Below are positions 1 through 9,690 of a stretch of DNA of 64,000 nucleotides, piece by piece; within the stretch, counting starts at the first letter, position 1; the number at the start of each line of letters is the position of its first letter. The translations under genes and the position numbers were made by a program. Source of the stretch: Aggregatilinea lenta (lineage in GTDB: Bacteria; Chloroflexota; Anaerolineae; Aggregatilineales; Aggregatilineaceae); NCBI RefSeq assembly GCF_003569045.1, contig NZ_BFCB01000003.1, positions 2,604,001-2,668,000 of the forward strand, written 5' to 3'. A model generated the notes under the pieces. It saw nothing but the letters and a program-made list of their open reading frames with translations, ran no database searches and was not told where the DNA came from.

Positions 1-1
1 G

Positions 2-1417
2 GTCGTGCTGGGCGCCTATATGGCCCCCATGCTGGCCGTCCTGAGCGCGGCGCTGCTGGCGTGTTATTCGGCAGTCCGATTTGTGCTGGCGGCAGTGGCC
101 AACGCGCGCGGCTTGCGGCTGATACGGCAGTGGGAAGCGATCGATTGGGGTGCCGAGTACGAACGGCGGCGCGGCCCCGGTTCCCTGGCGCTAGATGCCG
201 TTCACCATGTGGTGATCATCCCCAACTACGGCGAGCCGCCGCACGTGCTGCGCCGCACGCTGGATCATCTGGCGCAGCAGGCGCGCGCCGCCGAGTCGAT
301 GACAGTTGTGCTGGCAATGGAAGCGCGTGAGGGCGATGGTGCGGCGAAAGGTGCGCGCTTGCAGTCTGAGTACGAGGGGCGGTTCGCGCGCGTGTTGGTT
401 GCCGTGCATCCGAAGGCGCTCTCCGGCGAGGCGCAGTGCAAGTCCGCGAATCAGGCGTGGGCGCTGCGCTGGACGGAGCGTGTGCTGACGGGTGATCTGG
501 GCTACCAGCCCGATCACCTGCTGGTCACCTCGATGGACGCCGACACGATCTGGCACCGGGACACCTTCGCGGCGCTGACCGTGCTGTTTGCGACGGACTC
601 CCAACGCAGCACGACCTTCTGGCAGGCCCCAATCCGCTACCACGCCAACGTGTGGGCAACCAACCCGCTGCTGCGCATCGTGCACGCCTATTCTTCCGCG
701 TGGGAACTGGCCTACCTGGCCGCACCCTGGTGGCGGGCGCTGCCGATGTCGTCCTATTCGATGAGCCTGCGCCTGATCGCGGAAGCCGGCTACTGGGACC
801 CAGACGTCATCGCGGACGAGTGGCACATGTTCATCAAAACGTTCTTTCAGCGCGCGGGAGACATCCGGTTGCAGCCGGTGTTTCTGCCGTTTTACGCGAG
901 TGCGACGGGCGGCGAGACGCTGTGGCAGGCGGTCAAGGCACGCTATTTGCAGACACTGCGGCATGCCTGGGGCGCGAAGGAAATCGGGTACGCGCTGAGC
1001 GAGATGGCCCGGCACCCGCAGACCCCGGCACGCGGCGGGCTGGGACTCGTCGTGCGTGTAGCACACGACAACCTGCTGTCGGGCGTCGGCTGGGTGATCA
1101 TGGTGTTGGGCGCGCAGGTGCCGATGCTGTTTCACCCGGACGTCATCCAGCGCAATCTCGCGTCCGCGCCGTTCATTCTACTGCAAGGCTCTTTGGCGGT
1201 GATCACCGTGCTGACGGTGTTGATCTGGGCGCTGGATCTGCGGTTGCGCCCCGCGCGACCCGCACCGTGGACGAAGCGCGAGTGCCTGTACGAGCTGGCG
1301 AGTGTGCCGCTGTTGACGGTGATGTCGATGGTTTGTCTGGCGCTGCCCGTGATTCATGCCCAGACGCGCCTGATGTTGGGGCTGCCGCTGCGGTTCCGCG
1401 TCACGCCGAAAACGTGA
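2..1417 (+). CDS. Membrane GT2 (cellulose synthase-like) glycosyltransferase, 5' truncated
   Basis: The reading frame is open to the window edge, so the N-terminus is probably missing. The GT-A domain shows IIPNYGE near residue 70, a DAD metal-binding motif near 178, an acid motif DEW near 268 and a QTLRHAW stretch near 317 that matches the QxxRW acceptor/processivity motif of GT2 synthases. Hydrophobic segments lie at the N-terminus and in pairs near residues 360-410 and 435-455, as expected for a membrane synthase that moves a sugar from a nucleotide donor across or onto the membrane. The product (polysaccharide or glycolipid) cannot be told. It is separated from the next gene by a promoter and leader, so it is not part of the hom unit. 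Confidence 0.8.
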   Translation, partial: VVLGAYMAPMLAVLSAALLACYSAVRFVLAAVANARGLRLIRQWEAIDWGAEYERRRGPGSLALDAVHHVVIIPNYGEPPHVLRRTLDHLAQQARAAESMTVVLAMEAREGDGAAKGARLQSEYEGRFARVLVAVHPKALSGEAQCKSANQAWALRWTERVLTGDLGYQPDHLLVTSMDADTIWHRDTFAALTVLFATDSQRSTTFWQAPIRYHANVWATNPLLRIVHAYSSAWELAYLAAPWWRALPMSSYSMSLRLIAEAGYWDPDVIADEWHMFIKTFFQRAGDIRLQPVFLPFYASATGGETLWQAVKARYLQTLRHAWGAKEIGYALSEMARHPQTPARGGLGLVVRVAHDNLLSGVGWVIMVLGAQVPMLFHPDVIQRNLASAPFILLQGSLAVITVLTVLIWALDLRLRPARPAPWTKRECLYELASVPLLTVMSMVCLALPVIHAQTRLMLGLPLRFRVTPKT

Positions 1418-1463
1418 GGATCTGTCAGCTTTGACAAAAAGGCGCGACAGGACGTGGATTTTG

Positions 1464-1492
1464 TTGACGAATGCGCCTCGCCATGTTACGCT
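1464..1492 (+). promoter_or_regulatory. Sigma-70-type promoter of the hom leader
   Basis: TTGACG at 1464-1469, a 17-nt spacer and TACGCT at 1487-1492. A start near 1499 would give a transcript that begins about 33 nt before the leader peptide ORF and runs into the terminator at 1655-1694. Confidence 0.55.
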
Positions 1493-1531
1493 TTTGGACA
1501 ATACTGGCCCTGCGAGGCAAGGCGCAACAGA

Positions 1532-1621
1532 ATGACTACCCGTCACTTGATGTGCACGATGATGACTACCGGTACCGGTACCATGATGGTAGCCGACCAA
1601 TGCCGGTTGCTTCGGGCCTGA
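1532..1621 (+). CDS. Threonine/methionine-rich leader peptide (attenuator) of hom, 29 aa
   Basis: ATG at 1532 opens a 29-codon ORF ending in TGA at 1619-1621. It has 7 Thr and 6 Met codons (including the start) among its first 19 codons, in the order MTT, then M7, T9-M10-M11-T12-T13, T15, T17-M18-M19. AAGG at 1519-1522 is a plausible ribosome site, 9 nt upstream. The ORF lies between a promoter and an intrinsic terminator just before homoserine dehydrogenase, the branch-point enzyme for Thr and Met. This matches the logic of thrL-type attenuation: ribosome stalling on Thr or Met codons would favour read-through. The ORF is too short for homology support, so the call rests on composition and position. 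Confidence 0.7.
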   Translation: MTTRHLMCTMMTTGTGTMMVADQCRLLRA

Positions 1622-1654
1622 GGGTAGCACACAGAATACCAACCCAGACTACCG

Positions 1655-1694
1655 AAAGCGTGAGGCAAACCGGCCCCACGCTTTTTGTTTTTTC
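1655..1694 (+). terminator. Intrinsic terminator/attenuator before hom
   Basis: AAAGCGTG (1655-1662) pairs with CACGCTTT (1677-1684). An inner GGC (1664-1666) can pair with GCC (1673-1675). A U-rich tract follows to 1694. It sits 34 nt after the leader peptide stop and 21 nt before hom. GGGCC at 1614-1618, the end of the leader ORF, is complementary to GGCCC at 1672-1676 inside the hairpin and is a possible antiterminator partner. Confidence 0.75.
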
Positions 1695-1715
1695 TGGCAG
1701 GCACGAAAGGGGTGA

Positions 1716-2801
1716 GTGTTGGCTGAGCCACGGCGGATTCCACTGATTGTTATCGGCATGGGGCAGGTGGGCAGCGCGTTTCTGGCCCAGCTCATGCGCA
1801 CGCGTGAGTATTTGCAGGCCCGCTATGCGGTTGACCTGTACCCTGTGGCCCTGGCTGACACGACCGGCGCGCTGGTGGAGGTGGGCGGCCTCAAGGATCA
1901 CGACCTGAAGGTGCTGCTGGCGCAGAAGGCCGGGCAGGCGCAGATCGTCGAGCAGCCGGGCGCGTTGGACCCGATGCCTGCCGGGGATCTGTTGGCGCAG
2001 ATCGTGGCGCAGGGCGTCGAAAAAGCAGTCGTGGTGGACGCTACCGCCGCTGCCGGGATGGAACCCACGCTGCACCAAGCGCTGGATGCAGGCTACAGTG
2101 TCGTGCTGGCCAACAAGCGCCCCCTCGCGGGGACCTGGAACGAGGCACAGATGTTCTTCGAGCACCCGCGCGTCCAGTTTGGCGCGACGGTCGGCGGCGG
2201 CCTGCCGATCACGACAACGCTGCGCGCGATGATCGACGCGGGCGATCGGGTCGAGCGCATCGAGGGCGCACTGAGCGGCACACTGGGCTACCTGTGCAGC
2301 CGTCTGGAAGTGGGTGAGGCGTTTTCGGTGATCGTCGACGCGGCGAAGGCGCGCGGCTACACCGAGCCGGACCCGCGCGAGGATCTCAGCGGCGTGGACG
2401 TGGCGCGCAAGATGCTGATCCTGGGACGTCTGGCGGGCTGGCCGCTGGAGCTGGACAACCTGACCGTCGATCCGCTCTACCCGCCCACGATGGCGGATTT
2501 GAGCGTGGATGAGTTTATGGCGGCGTTGCCCCGGTTGGATTCGGACTTCGCGGCCTATATGGGCGCGCAGGCGGGCGCACCGCGCTACCTCGCGAAGATA
2601 GGGTCGGAGGGCGGATCGGTGTCACTGCGCATGGTTGGGGAGCGGCTGGCGGCGCAGTTAAGCGGGCGGATGAATCAGGTGACGTTCTGGACAAAGATTT
2701 ATCACGATCGGCCCCTGACTATTTCCGGTCCCGGCACCGGGCGTGAGAATGCGGCGGCAGCGGTCCTGCGCGACTGCTTACAACTGGCACGTACTGGCTA
2801 G
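1716..2801 (+). CDS. hom: Homoserine dehydrogenase
   Basis: Reduces aspartate semialdehyde to homoserine with NAD(P)H, the common step to Thr and Met. The N-terminal Rossmann motif GMGQVGS is at residues 14-20. LANKRPL near 132, the family stretch ALSGTLGYL near 185, GYTEPDPREDLSG near 213 and DVARKM near 227 are diagnostic. At 361 residues it is the short form without a C-terminal ACT domain, so Thr feedback through ACT is not expected, which fits control by the leader upstream. The start is GTG at 1716, with AAAGGGG at 1706-1712; TTG at 1719 is also possible. It heads a hom, APH-kinase, aspartokinase series on the plus strand. Confidence 0.95.
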   Translation: MLAEPRRIPLIVIGMGQVGSAFLAQLMRTREYLQARYAVDLYPVALADTTGALVEVGGLKDHDLKVLLAQKAGQAQIVEQPGALDPMPAGDLLAQIVAQGVEKAVVVDATAAAGMEPTLHQALDAGYSVVLANKRPLAGTWNEAQMFFEHPRVQFGATVGGGLPITTTLRAMIDAGDRVERIEGALSGTLGYLCSRLEVGEAFSVIVDAAKARGYTEPDPREDLSGVDVARKMLILGRLAGWPLELDNLTVDPLYPPTMADLSVDEFMAALPRLDSDFAAYMGAQAGAPRYLAKIGSEGGSVSLRMVGERLAAQLSGRMNQVTFWTKIYHDRPLTISGPGTGRENAAAAVLRDCLQLARTG

Positions 2802-2838
2802 AAGCCGGGCGTTCTCCCGGAAGACTGGATCGGACATT

Positions 2839-3864
2839 TTGTTCACGAACTCGACACCGCAGCCCGAACTCGCCGTTCCGTGGTCTCAACCGGGATGGCT
2901 CGACGCCGCTTCCACCTGGATTCTGGCGCAGCTCGACGCGCTCGGCACACCTGCCAGCGGGCCGATCGAGCAGCCGCACGTGCGCTCGTGGTCTACGGTG
3001 CTGCGCGTTCCTACGGCAGACGGCAGAGTCTATTTTAAGGCCACCGCGCCGGTGCTGATCCACGAGCCAGCCGTAACGGCGGCGCTGGCCGGGTGGCGAC
3101 CCGACCTCATGCCGCGCGTGCTGGCGACTGACCCGGCGCAGGGCTGGATGCTGCTGGCCGACGCGGGTCCGACGCTGCGCAGCCAGATGACCGGCGTGGC
3201 AGACCTGCACCACTGGTACACGCTGCTGCCGCAGTATGCTGAGTTACAGATCGAGATGATCCCGCACGCGGCGGAGCTGCTGGCGCTGGGCGCGCTCGAC
3301 CGCCGTCTGGCCGGATTGCCTGCGCAGATCGAGGCGCTGCTGGAGGACGCGGACATGCTGTGCATCGGCGAGCCGGACGGCCTGACACCAGAGCAGCTTC
3401 AGCGGTTGCACAACCTGATGCCGCGCTACGCCGAGCTGTGCGCGGAACTGGCGGCGTTTGACCTGCCGGAGACGCTGCACCACGAGGACTTCCACGACGC
3501 GAATATCTTCGCTTCGGACGGGCGTTATGTCTTCTTCGATTGGGGCGAAAGCGGCGTGGCGCACCCGTTCTTCAGCATGCTGGTGACGCTGCGCGGCATT
3601 GCGTACCGCCTCGATCTGGCCGACGACGCGCCGGAGCTGGACCGCCTGCGCGATGCATATCTGGAACCGTGGACGGCCTACGCCCCGCACGACGAGCTAG
3701 TGCGGGCATGTCGTCTGGCGACACGCGTCGCCATGCCTGCGCGGGCGCTGACGTGGCATCGAGTCCTGTCCGTACTGAACGCCGATGCCCGCCGGGAAGA
3801 TGCCGACGCGGTCCCTGGGTGGCTGATGGAATTTCTGGATGCACAAGCGCGCGCCGTAGACTGA
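2839..3864 (+). CDS. APH/choline-kinase-fold phosphotransferase; candidate homoserine kinase
   Basis: A 341-residue aminoglycoside-phosphotransferase-family protein. The catalytic HEDFHDAN (HxDxxxxN type) is near residues 214-221 and the metal-binding FFDWGES near 232. TTG at 2839 is chosen because the longer in-frame ORF (ATG 2743) would overlap hom by 59 nt; the ribosome site is weak. The family includes ThrB2-type homoserine kinases as well as drug and choline kinases. Its place between hom and aspartokinase makes homoserine phosphorylation an attractive but unproven role. No GHMP-type thrB is seen in the window. Confidence 0.7.
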   Translation: MFTNSTPQPELAVPWSQPGWLDAASTWILAQLDALGTPASGPIEQPHVRSWSTVLRVPTADGRVYFKATAPVLIHEPAVTAALAGWRPDLMPRVLATDPAQGWMLLADAGPTLRSQMTGVADLHHWYTLLPQYAELQIEMIPHAAELLALGALDRRLAGLPAQIEALLEDADMLCIGEPDGLTPEQLQRLHNLMPRYAELCAELAAFDLPETLHHEDFHDANIFASDGRYVFFDWGESGVAHPFFSMLVTLRGIAYRLDLADDAPELDRLRDAYLEPWTAYAPHDELVRACRLATRVAMPARALTWHRVLSVLNADARREDADAVPGWLMEFLDAQARAVD

Positions 3865-3970
3865 TACGGCGCACGTTCTTTTATAGGGCGCCAATAATGA
3901 GGCGTTCGGTGGTTGAATTCTTGCAAACGAGCACAGGCCGCGAGCGACGACAAGCCCGCAGGAGGACATG

Positions 3971-5428
3971 ATGGCGCGCATTACGATGAAGTTTGGGGGA
4001 ACCTCCGTGGGCAGCCCGGAGGCCATCGCCCAGGTCGCGGACATAGTGAAACACACGGTGGATGAGCGGCACGAGGTGCTGGTGGTGTGCTCGGCCATGA
4101 GCGGCGTGACCAATCTGCTCACGGAAGGCGCGCTTACTGCCGCCGCCGGGAACCCGACTCGTTACCAAGCCATCGCCACGCATCTGCGCGAAAAGCATTC
4201 CAACGCTATCCGGCAGCTGCTGCCGTCGGATGTGGAACGCATCTCGATCCGGGACGAGGTGGATTCGCTGATCGACGAGTTCGAGACCTTGTGTTACGGG
4301 ATCTACGTGCTGCGCGAGGCGTCACATCGGGTTATGGACAAGGTGACGTCGCTCGGCGAGCGTATGGCGATGCCGATCATCTCGGCGGCGCTGCGTCACA
4401 ACGGCGTATCGAGCACGACGATCAGCGCCAGCTACTTGATCGTGACGGATGATCAGTTCCAGAATGCGGGCGTGCTGTTCGACGACACCGAGCGCCGCAT
4501 CCGCCGCGAACTGGTCCCGGTGCTGGCGCAGCGCATCGTGCCGGTGGTGACCGGGTTCCTGGGCGCAACGCGCGACGGCGTGATCACGACGCTCGGACGC
4601 GGCGGCAGCGATTACAGCGCGGCGATCCTGGGCGCCTATGTGGACAGCGACGAGGTGTGGATCTGGACCGATGTGGACGGCGTGATGACGACCGATCCGC
4701 GCGTCGCGCCAGACGCGCAGGTGCTGCCCGTGCTGTCGTATGGGGAGGTTGCGGAGATGGCATACTTCGGCGCGAAGGTGCTGCATCCCAAGACGGTACA
4801 GCCGCTGGTGGACCGCAACATCCCGATCCGCGTCAAGAACACATTCAACCCGTCCTTCGACGGCACGCTGCTTACCCACGAGGAGCACGTCACGCCCAGT
4901 ACGGTCAAGGCGGTGACCGCCATCCGTGACGTGAGCATGATCACCGTTGCGGGACGTGGCATGGTAGGCGTGCCGGGCATTGCCGCGCGAACGTTTGCGG
5001 CGGTCGCCAAGCAAAACGCCAACGTATTGATGATTTCGCAGTCGTCCAGCGAGCAGAGCATCTGCTTCATCGTGCCGGAGGAAAAGAGCGCGAGTGTGGT
5101 CGAATCCGTTCAGGATGAGCTGGCGCATGAATATGGCCGCCAGGACATTCAGCGCACCTGGGCCGACGACGACGTTGAGATCGTGACAGTGGTGGGAGCG
5201 GGCATGCGGGCGACACCCGGTGTGGCGGCGCGCGTCTTCGGGGCGCTCAAAGAGGCGAGCGTCAACGTGCTGGCGATTGCGCACGGCGCGAGCGACTACA
5301 GCCTGTCGATTGTGGTGCGCGCGGCGGATACGGAAAGAGCGGTGCAGAGTATTCACCGGCTGGTGGTCCTGAACGGCATCAGCCCCAATGTCCACGCGCC
5401 GGAACCGATCAAAAACGCTGTGTCGTAG
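3971..5428 (+). CDS. lysC: Aspartokinase
   Basis: Phosphorylates aspartate, the first step to Lys, Thr and Met. The N-terminus carries the KFGGTSVG substrate/ATP motif near residues 6-13. Later come TSLGERM, GRGGSDYSA and the conserved GEVAEMAYFGAKVLHP stretch. The last 160 residues form two ACT-like repeats (GRGMVGVPGIAARTF and GAGMRATPGVAARVF), so allosteric control by end products is likely. AGGAGG at 3960-3965 is 5 nt from ATG 3971 and only 2 nt from ATG 3968, so the second ATG is preferred. About 100 nt separate it from the kinase gene. Confidence 0.95.
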   Translation: MARITMKFGGTSVGSPEAIAQVADIVKHTVDERHEVLVVCSAMSGVTNLLTEGALTAAAGNPTRYQAIATHLREKHSNAIRQLLPSDVERISIRDEVDSLIDEFETLCYGIYVLREASHRVMDKVTSLGERMAMPIISAALRHNGVSSTTISASYLIVTDDQFQNAGVLFDDTERRIRRELVPVLAQRIVPVVTGFLGATRDGVITTLGRGGSDYSAAILGAYVDSDEVWIWTDVDGVMTTDPRVAPDAQVLPVLSYGEVAEMAYFGAKVLHPKTVQPLVDRNIPIRVKNTFNPSFDGTLLTHEEHVTPSTVKAVTAIRDVSMITVAGRGMVGVPGIAARTFAAVAKQNANVLMISQSSSEQSICFIVPEEKSASVVESVQDELAHEYGRQDIQRTWADDDVEIVTVVGAGMRATPGVAARVFGALKEASVNVLAIAHGASDYSLSIVVRAADTERAVQSIHRLVVLNGISPNVHAPEPIKNAVS

Positions 5429-5458
5429 CGACACCGCGCGCCGGGTACAAACCAAAAT

Positions 5459-5487
5459 AAGCGGCGACCGTTACCGGGTCGCCGCTT
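5459..5487. terminator. Bidirectional terminator between lysC and metX
   Basis: A perfect 11-bp stem, AAGCGGCGACC (5459-5469) with GGTCGCCGCTT (5477-5487), with a 7-nt loop. T-rich flanks follow on the plus side and A-rich flanks (CCAAAATAA) lie on the other. It lies between convergent genes and overlaps the last codons of metX. Confidence 0.75.
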
Positions 5488-6691
5488 TGTGATCCTGCCA
5501 CAGCCGGTCGAGGAAGCCCCCGACCAGATCGCCCATTTTCTCAACTTCGACCAGGAACGAGTCGTGGCCGAACGGTGCGGCAACGTGGTGATGTTCCACG
5601 CTGCGTCCCAGGGCGGAGAGCGTCTGCACCATCTCCTGCGATTGGTGCGCAGGGTAGAGCCAGTCGCTCGTGAACGAGATCACCAGAAACCTGGCTTTGA
5701 CGCGCTCCAGTGCCGCGCGCAGCGAGCCATAATCGGCGGCGACATCGTAATAGTCGATGGCCTTCGTAATATAGAGGTAGCTGTTGGCGTCGAAGCGGTT
5801 GACGAACTGCTCGCCCTGGTGTTCCAGATAACTCTCGACGGCGAATTCCGGCGTGTCGAACGTGTACTGGATCGCGTCCGTGAGCTGCAGGCGGCGTCCG
5901 AATTTCTGCTCCAGGGACGCCTCACTCATGTAGGTGATATGCGCCAGCATGCGCGCCACGCGGAGGCCACCGGTCGGGGCGGGACCGTCGTAATAGTCGC
6001 CGTGATTCCAGTTCGCGTCGGCGTAAATCGCCTGGCGGCCCGACTCGTTGAAGGCGATGTGCTGGGCGGTGGAGCGAGGCGTGCTGGCCATGAACAGCAC
6101 TGCGCCGACGCGGTCGGGGTAGGCGACGGCCCATTGCAGGGCCTGCATGCCGCCCATGCTGCCGCCGCCGGTCGCCAGCAGGCGGTCGATGCCCAGGTGG
6201 TCGAGCAGGTGCCGCTGCGCCTCGACCATATCCGGCACGGTGACGTGCGGGAAGCGCAGCGCGTAGGGGCTGCCGTCCGGCGCGAGGGACGAGGGGCCGG
6301 TGCTGCCCTGGCAGCCGCCGATCACGTTGGAGCAGATCACGAAAAAGCGGTTGGTGTCGAACATCTTACCGGGTCCGACGGCTTCGTCCCACCAACCGGG
6401 TTTTTCGCTGGATTGTGCGGTGTGGTAGCCCGCGACGTGCGCGTCGCCGGAGAGCGCGTGGCAGATCAGGATTGCGTTGCTGCGGTCCGCGTTGAGTGCG
6501 CCGTAAGTTTCATAGGCGAGCGTGAAGCCCTGCAACGTTTCACCGCTGCGCAGGTGCAGCGGCTGATCGAAATGGGCGTATTGGCGCTTGACGATGCCTA
6601 CGGAACCGGGCCGCGTGCGCCGGTAAGCGGGCTGCGGCCTGGGGGGACTGATGGTTTTGCGCTCAGTTGCCGGATCAGTAGTCATGACCAT
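5471..6691 (-). CDS. metX: Homoserine O-acetyltransferase
   Basis: Transfers acetyl from acetyl-CoA to homoserine, committing it to Met. It has an alpha/beta-hydrolase fold. The nucleophile Ser178 sits in GGGSMGGMQ, HALSGDAH near 79-85 is the conserved oxyanion/substrate segment, and the C-terminal GHDSFL carries the catalytic His. At 406 residues it is near the usual 370-400, with a short extra N-terminus. The ATG at 6691 has AAAGG 7 nt upstream; a second ATG two codons in is also possible. It follows metY on the same strand after 75 nt and should share its SAM riboswitch. Confidence 0.93.
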   Translation of the reverse strand: MVMTTDPATERKTISPPRPQPAYRRTRPGSVGIVKRQYAHFDQPLHLRSGETLQGFTLAYETYGALNADRSNAILICHALSGDAHVAGYHTAQSSEKPGWWDEAVGPGKMFDTNRFFVICSNVIGGCQGSTGPSSLAPDGSPYALRFPHVTVPDMVEAQRHLLDHLGIDRLLATGGGSMGGMQALQWAVAYPDRVGAVLFMASTPRSTAQHIAFNESGRQAIYADANWNHGDYYDGPAPTGGLRVARMLAHITYMSEASLEQKFGRRLQLTDAIQYTFDTPEFAVESYLEHQGEQFVNRFDANSYLYITKAIDYYDVAADYGSLRAALERVKARFLVISFTSDWLYPAHQSQEMVQTLSALGRSVEHHHVAAPFGHDSFLVEVEKMGDLVGGFLDRLWQDHKAATR

Positions 6692-6716
6692 GTTATTGCC
6701 TTTACGGGAAAGCGCA

Positions 6717-6744
6717 CCGGAGGACGAAGCGCTTCGCCCTCCGG
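6717..6744 (-). other. Strong intercistronic hairpin between metY and metX
   Basis: CCGGAGG (6717-6723) pairs with CCTCCGG (6738-6744). The inner CGAAGCGCTTCG is itself palindromic, so a nearly continuous long hairpin forms. There is no U-tract, so it is more likely an mRNA-stability or partial-attenuation element than a full terminator. Confidence 0.5.
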
Positions 6745-6766
6745 GAGTTAAGGCTCTGTGGTGTGC

Positions 6767-8107
<1,341 letters not shown>

Positions 8108-8165
8108 TTAGGGCGGTTAGTGGGTCGATTAGCAGCGGTGAACCCCATTTCCCCGAGGAAACAAC

Positions 8166-8197
8166 AAAAAAGTCCTTCCCCGGAGAGAGAAGGACTT
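8166..8197 (-). terminator. Expression-platform terminator of the SAM riboswitch
   Basis: On the minus strand AAGTCCTTC (8197-8189) pairs with GAAGGACTT (8178-8170), followed by a run of U (plus-strand A run from 8166). The perfect 9-bp stem with U-tract lies between the aptamer and metY. Confidence 0.85.
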
Positions 8198-8327
8198 GAA
8201 CGTAGCAATATCTACCAGTCCCCTCTCATCTTCCAGAAGATTCTGCCGGAATTGGCACCACTTTCGGATTCCGAATGGTTGCCGCGGTTTCAAAGGGCCG
8301 GTCCCTCCACCGCTCTGGATAAAAGGG
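8166..8327 (-). promoter_or_regulatory. SAM-I (S-box) riboswitch controlling metY-metX
   Basis: Read on the minus strand, the P1 arms CCCTTTTATC (8327-8318) and GATGAGAGGG (8230-8221) pair fully with G-U wobbles. Between them are the S-box hallmarks TTATCCAGAG, then GGTGGAGGGA, then CCCTTTGAAACC and GCGGCAACC, in the right order and spacing. The aptamer is 8221-8327 and the terminator downstream is 8166-8197. High SAM should stabilise P1 and allow termination, so metY and metX would be made when methionine/SAM is low. Confidence 0.92.
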
Positions 8328-8358
8328 TATGCTGCTATTCAATTGGTAACTGGGAGAC

Positions 8359-8387
8359 AGATTATCATGGCCCAAAAGATTTGTCAA
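8359..8387 (-). promoter_or_regulatory. Consensus promoter of the riboswitch-metYX transcript
   Basis: Minus strand TTGACA (plus positions 8382-8387), 17-nt spacer, TAATCT (8359-8364). It lies about 30 nt upstream of the aptamer. Confidence 0.75.
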
Positions 8388-8397
8388 CAGGGTTCTG

Positions 8398-8612
8398 AAA
8401 AATTCGTCCAAAAACGACACGGTGCCATCTATGAGGTGAAAATTGGTCCAAAAGTGGGCATTTTACCGAAAAGCCACGCGCGGCAGCGGGCTGTTCGGGG
8501 TGCATGCGGCGCGGGCGTCAGGCGATTTGGCGGAAAGCGCCGATGGTCGGCTGGCGGCGGGTGTGGTACCTTCTGTGCCACTGTGAAAGCATCCCGTGAT
8601 CAGAGGTGAACG
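8398..8612. other. Gap between the metY promoter and asd
   Basis: With the riboswitch it makes a gene-free stretch of about 500 nt. Beyond the metY promoter no gene or clear hairpin is seen. Two short related stretches, ATTCGTCCAAAAACG near 8402 and ATTGGTCCAAAAGTG near 8443, could be operator-like direct repeats in the divergent promoter region. No confident asd promoter was found. Confidence 0.4.
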
Positions 8613-9677
8613 ATGGCAGTCAGGCAGAAACAGATCGACGTAGCCGTGCTGGGCGCGACCGGTGCGGTCGGCCAGCGCTTTATCCAACTGCTTGAAGGGC
8701 ATCCCTGGTTCCGCGTGACTGAGCTGATTGCAAGCGAGCGCAGCGCGGGCCAGCGGTATGGCCAGGCGACTCGCTGGGTGCTGCCCGGCAATCCGCCCCC
8801 GCATATTGCGGACTGCGAGGTGCTGCCGCTGGACGCGGACGTCCAGTCCCCCATCGTGTTTTCGGCGCTGCCGAGTGACATCGCCAAAACCATCGAGTGG
8901 CGGCTGGCGGAGCAGGGACACATGATTTGCTCCAACGCCAGCGCCTACCGGATGCATGAAGACGTGCCGATCCTGCTTCCTGAAGCCAATGCCGAGCACG
9001 CCGCGCTGATCGGCGTGCAGCGCCGGAAATACGACTGGAGCACGGGCGGTGTGGCGACCAATTCGAACTGCACGACTGCCCCGGTGGTGATGGCTTTCGC
9101 ACCGCTGCGTCCGTTCGGGATCGAAGCCGCGCAGGTCGTCAGTATGCAGGCGATCAGCGGCGCGGGTTACCCAGGCGTCTCCGCGCTGGATATTACCGAG
9201 AATGTCGTCCCATACATCGGCGGCGAAGAGGGCAAGGTCGAGACGGAGCCGCGCAAGATGCTCGGTGCGCTGGACGGCGAGCAGATCCACTGGCTGGACT
9301 GTGTGATGAGCGCAACCTGCACGCGCGTTCCGGTTATTGACGGGCATCTGGTGTCGGTGTCGGTGCGCTTCGCTGAGGATGTGACCGAGGCCCAGATTTT
9401 GGAGGCGTGGCAGTCGTTCCGTGGACCCGATCCGGTTCCCGGCCTGCCGACCGCGCCGGAACAGCCGGTTGTGGTGCGCTCCGAGCCGGATCGTCCCCAG
9501 CCGCGCCGGGACCGCGACACGGGCGGCGGTATGGCGACCGTGGTGGGCCGCCTGCGTCCCGATCCGGTGATCGGCGGCTGGAAGTTCCTCGCCATCGCCC
9601 ACAACACCGTTCGCGGCGCGGCGGGCTGCTCGATTTTGAACGCCGAACTGCTGGTGGAGACCGGGTATTTGGGATAA
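8613..9677 (+). CDS. asd: Aspartate-semialdehyde dehydrogenase, archaeal/fungal type
   Basis: Reduces aspartyl phosphate to aspartate semialdehyde with NADPH. GATGAVGQR (residues 14-22) is the NADP loop. The active-site cysteine is Cys153 in NSNCTT, the form found in the archaeal/yeast-type subfamily rather than the usual bacterial one. The conserved QAISGAGYPG follows near 180. Length 354. It lies divergently from metYX and supplies the substrate for hom, so aspartokinase, asd and hom are all in this block. Confidence 0.92.
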   Translation: MAVRQKQIDVAVLGATGAVGQRFIQLLEGHPWFRVTELIASERSAGQRYGQATRWVLPGNPPPHIADCEVLPLDADVQSPIVFSALPSDIAKTIEWRLAEQGHMICSNASAYRMHEDVPILLPEANAEHAALIGVQRRKYDWSTGGVATNSNCTTAPVVMAFAPLRPFGIEAAQVVSMQAISGAGYPGVSALDITENVVPYIGGEEGKVETEPRKMLGALDGEQIHWLDCVMSATCTRVPVIDGHLVSVSVRFAEDVTEAQILEAWQSFRGPDPVPGLPTAPEQPVVVRSEPDRPQPRRDRDTGGGMATVVGRLRPDPVIGGWKFLAIAHNTVRGAAGCSILNAELLVETGYLG

Positions 9678-9690
9678 GCAGACATTGGGC

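Noticed and set aside
1500-1700. T-box or SAM riboswitch in the hom leader
   Set aside because: No stem I motifs, no AGGGTGGNACC sequence and no S-box core; the Thr/Met-rich ORF plus terminator explains it better.
5489-6751. 420-residue plus-strand frame antisense to metX
   Set aside because: Val/Arg/Gln-rich shadow; metX has catalytic motifs.
8120-8609. Short plus-strand frames over the metY leader
   Set aside because: They run antisense to the SAM-I riboswitch and its promoter and have no ribosome site.
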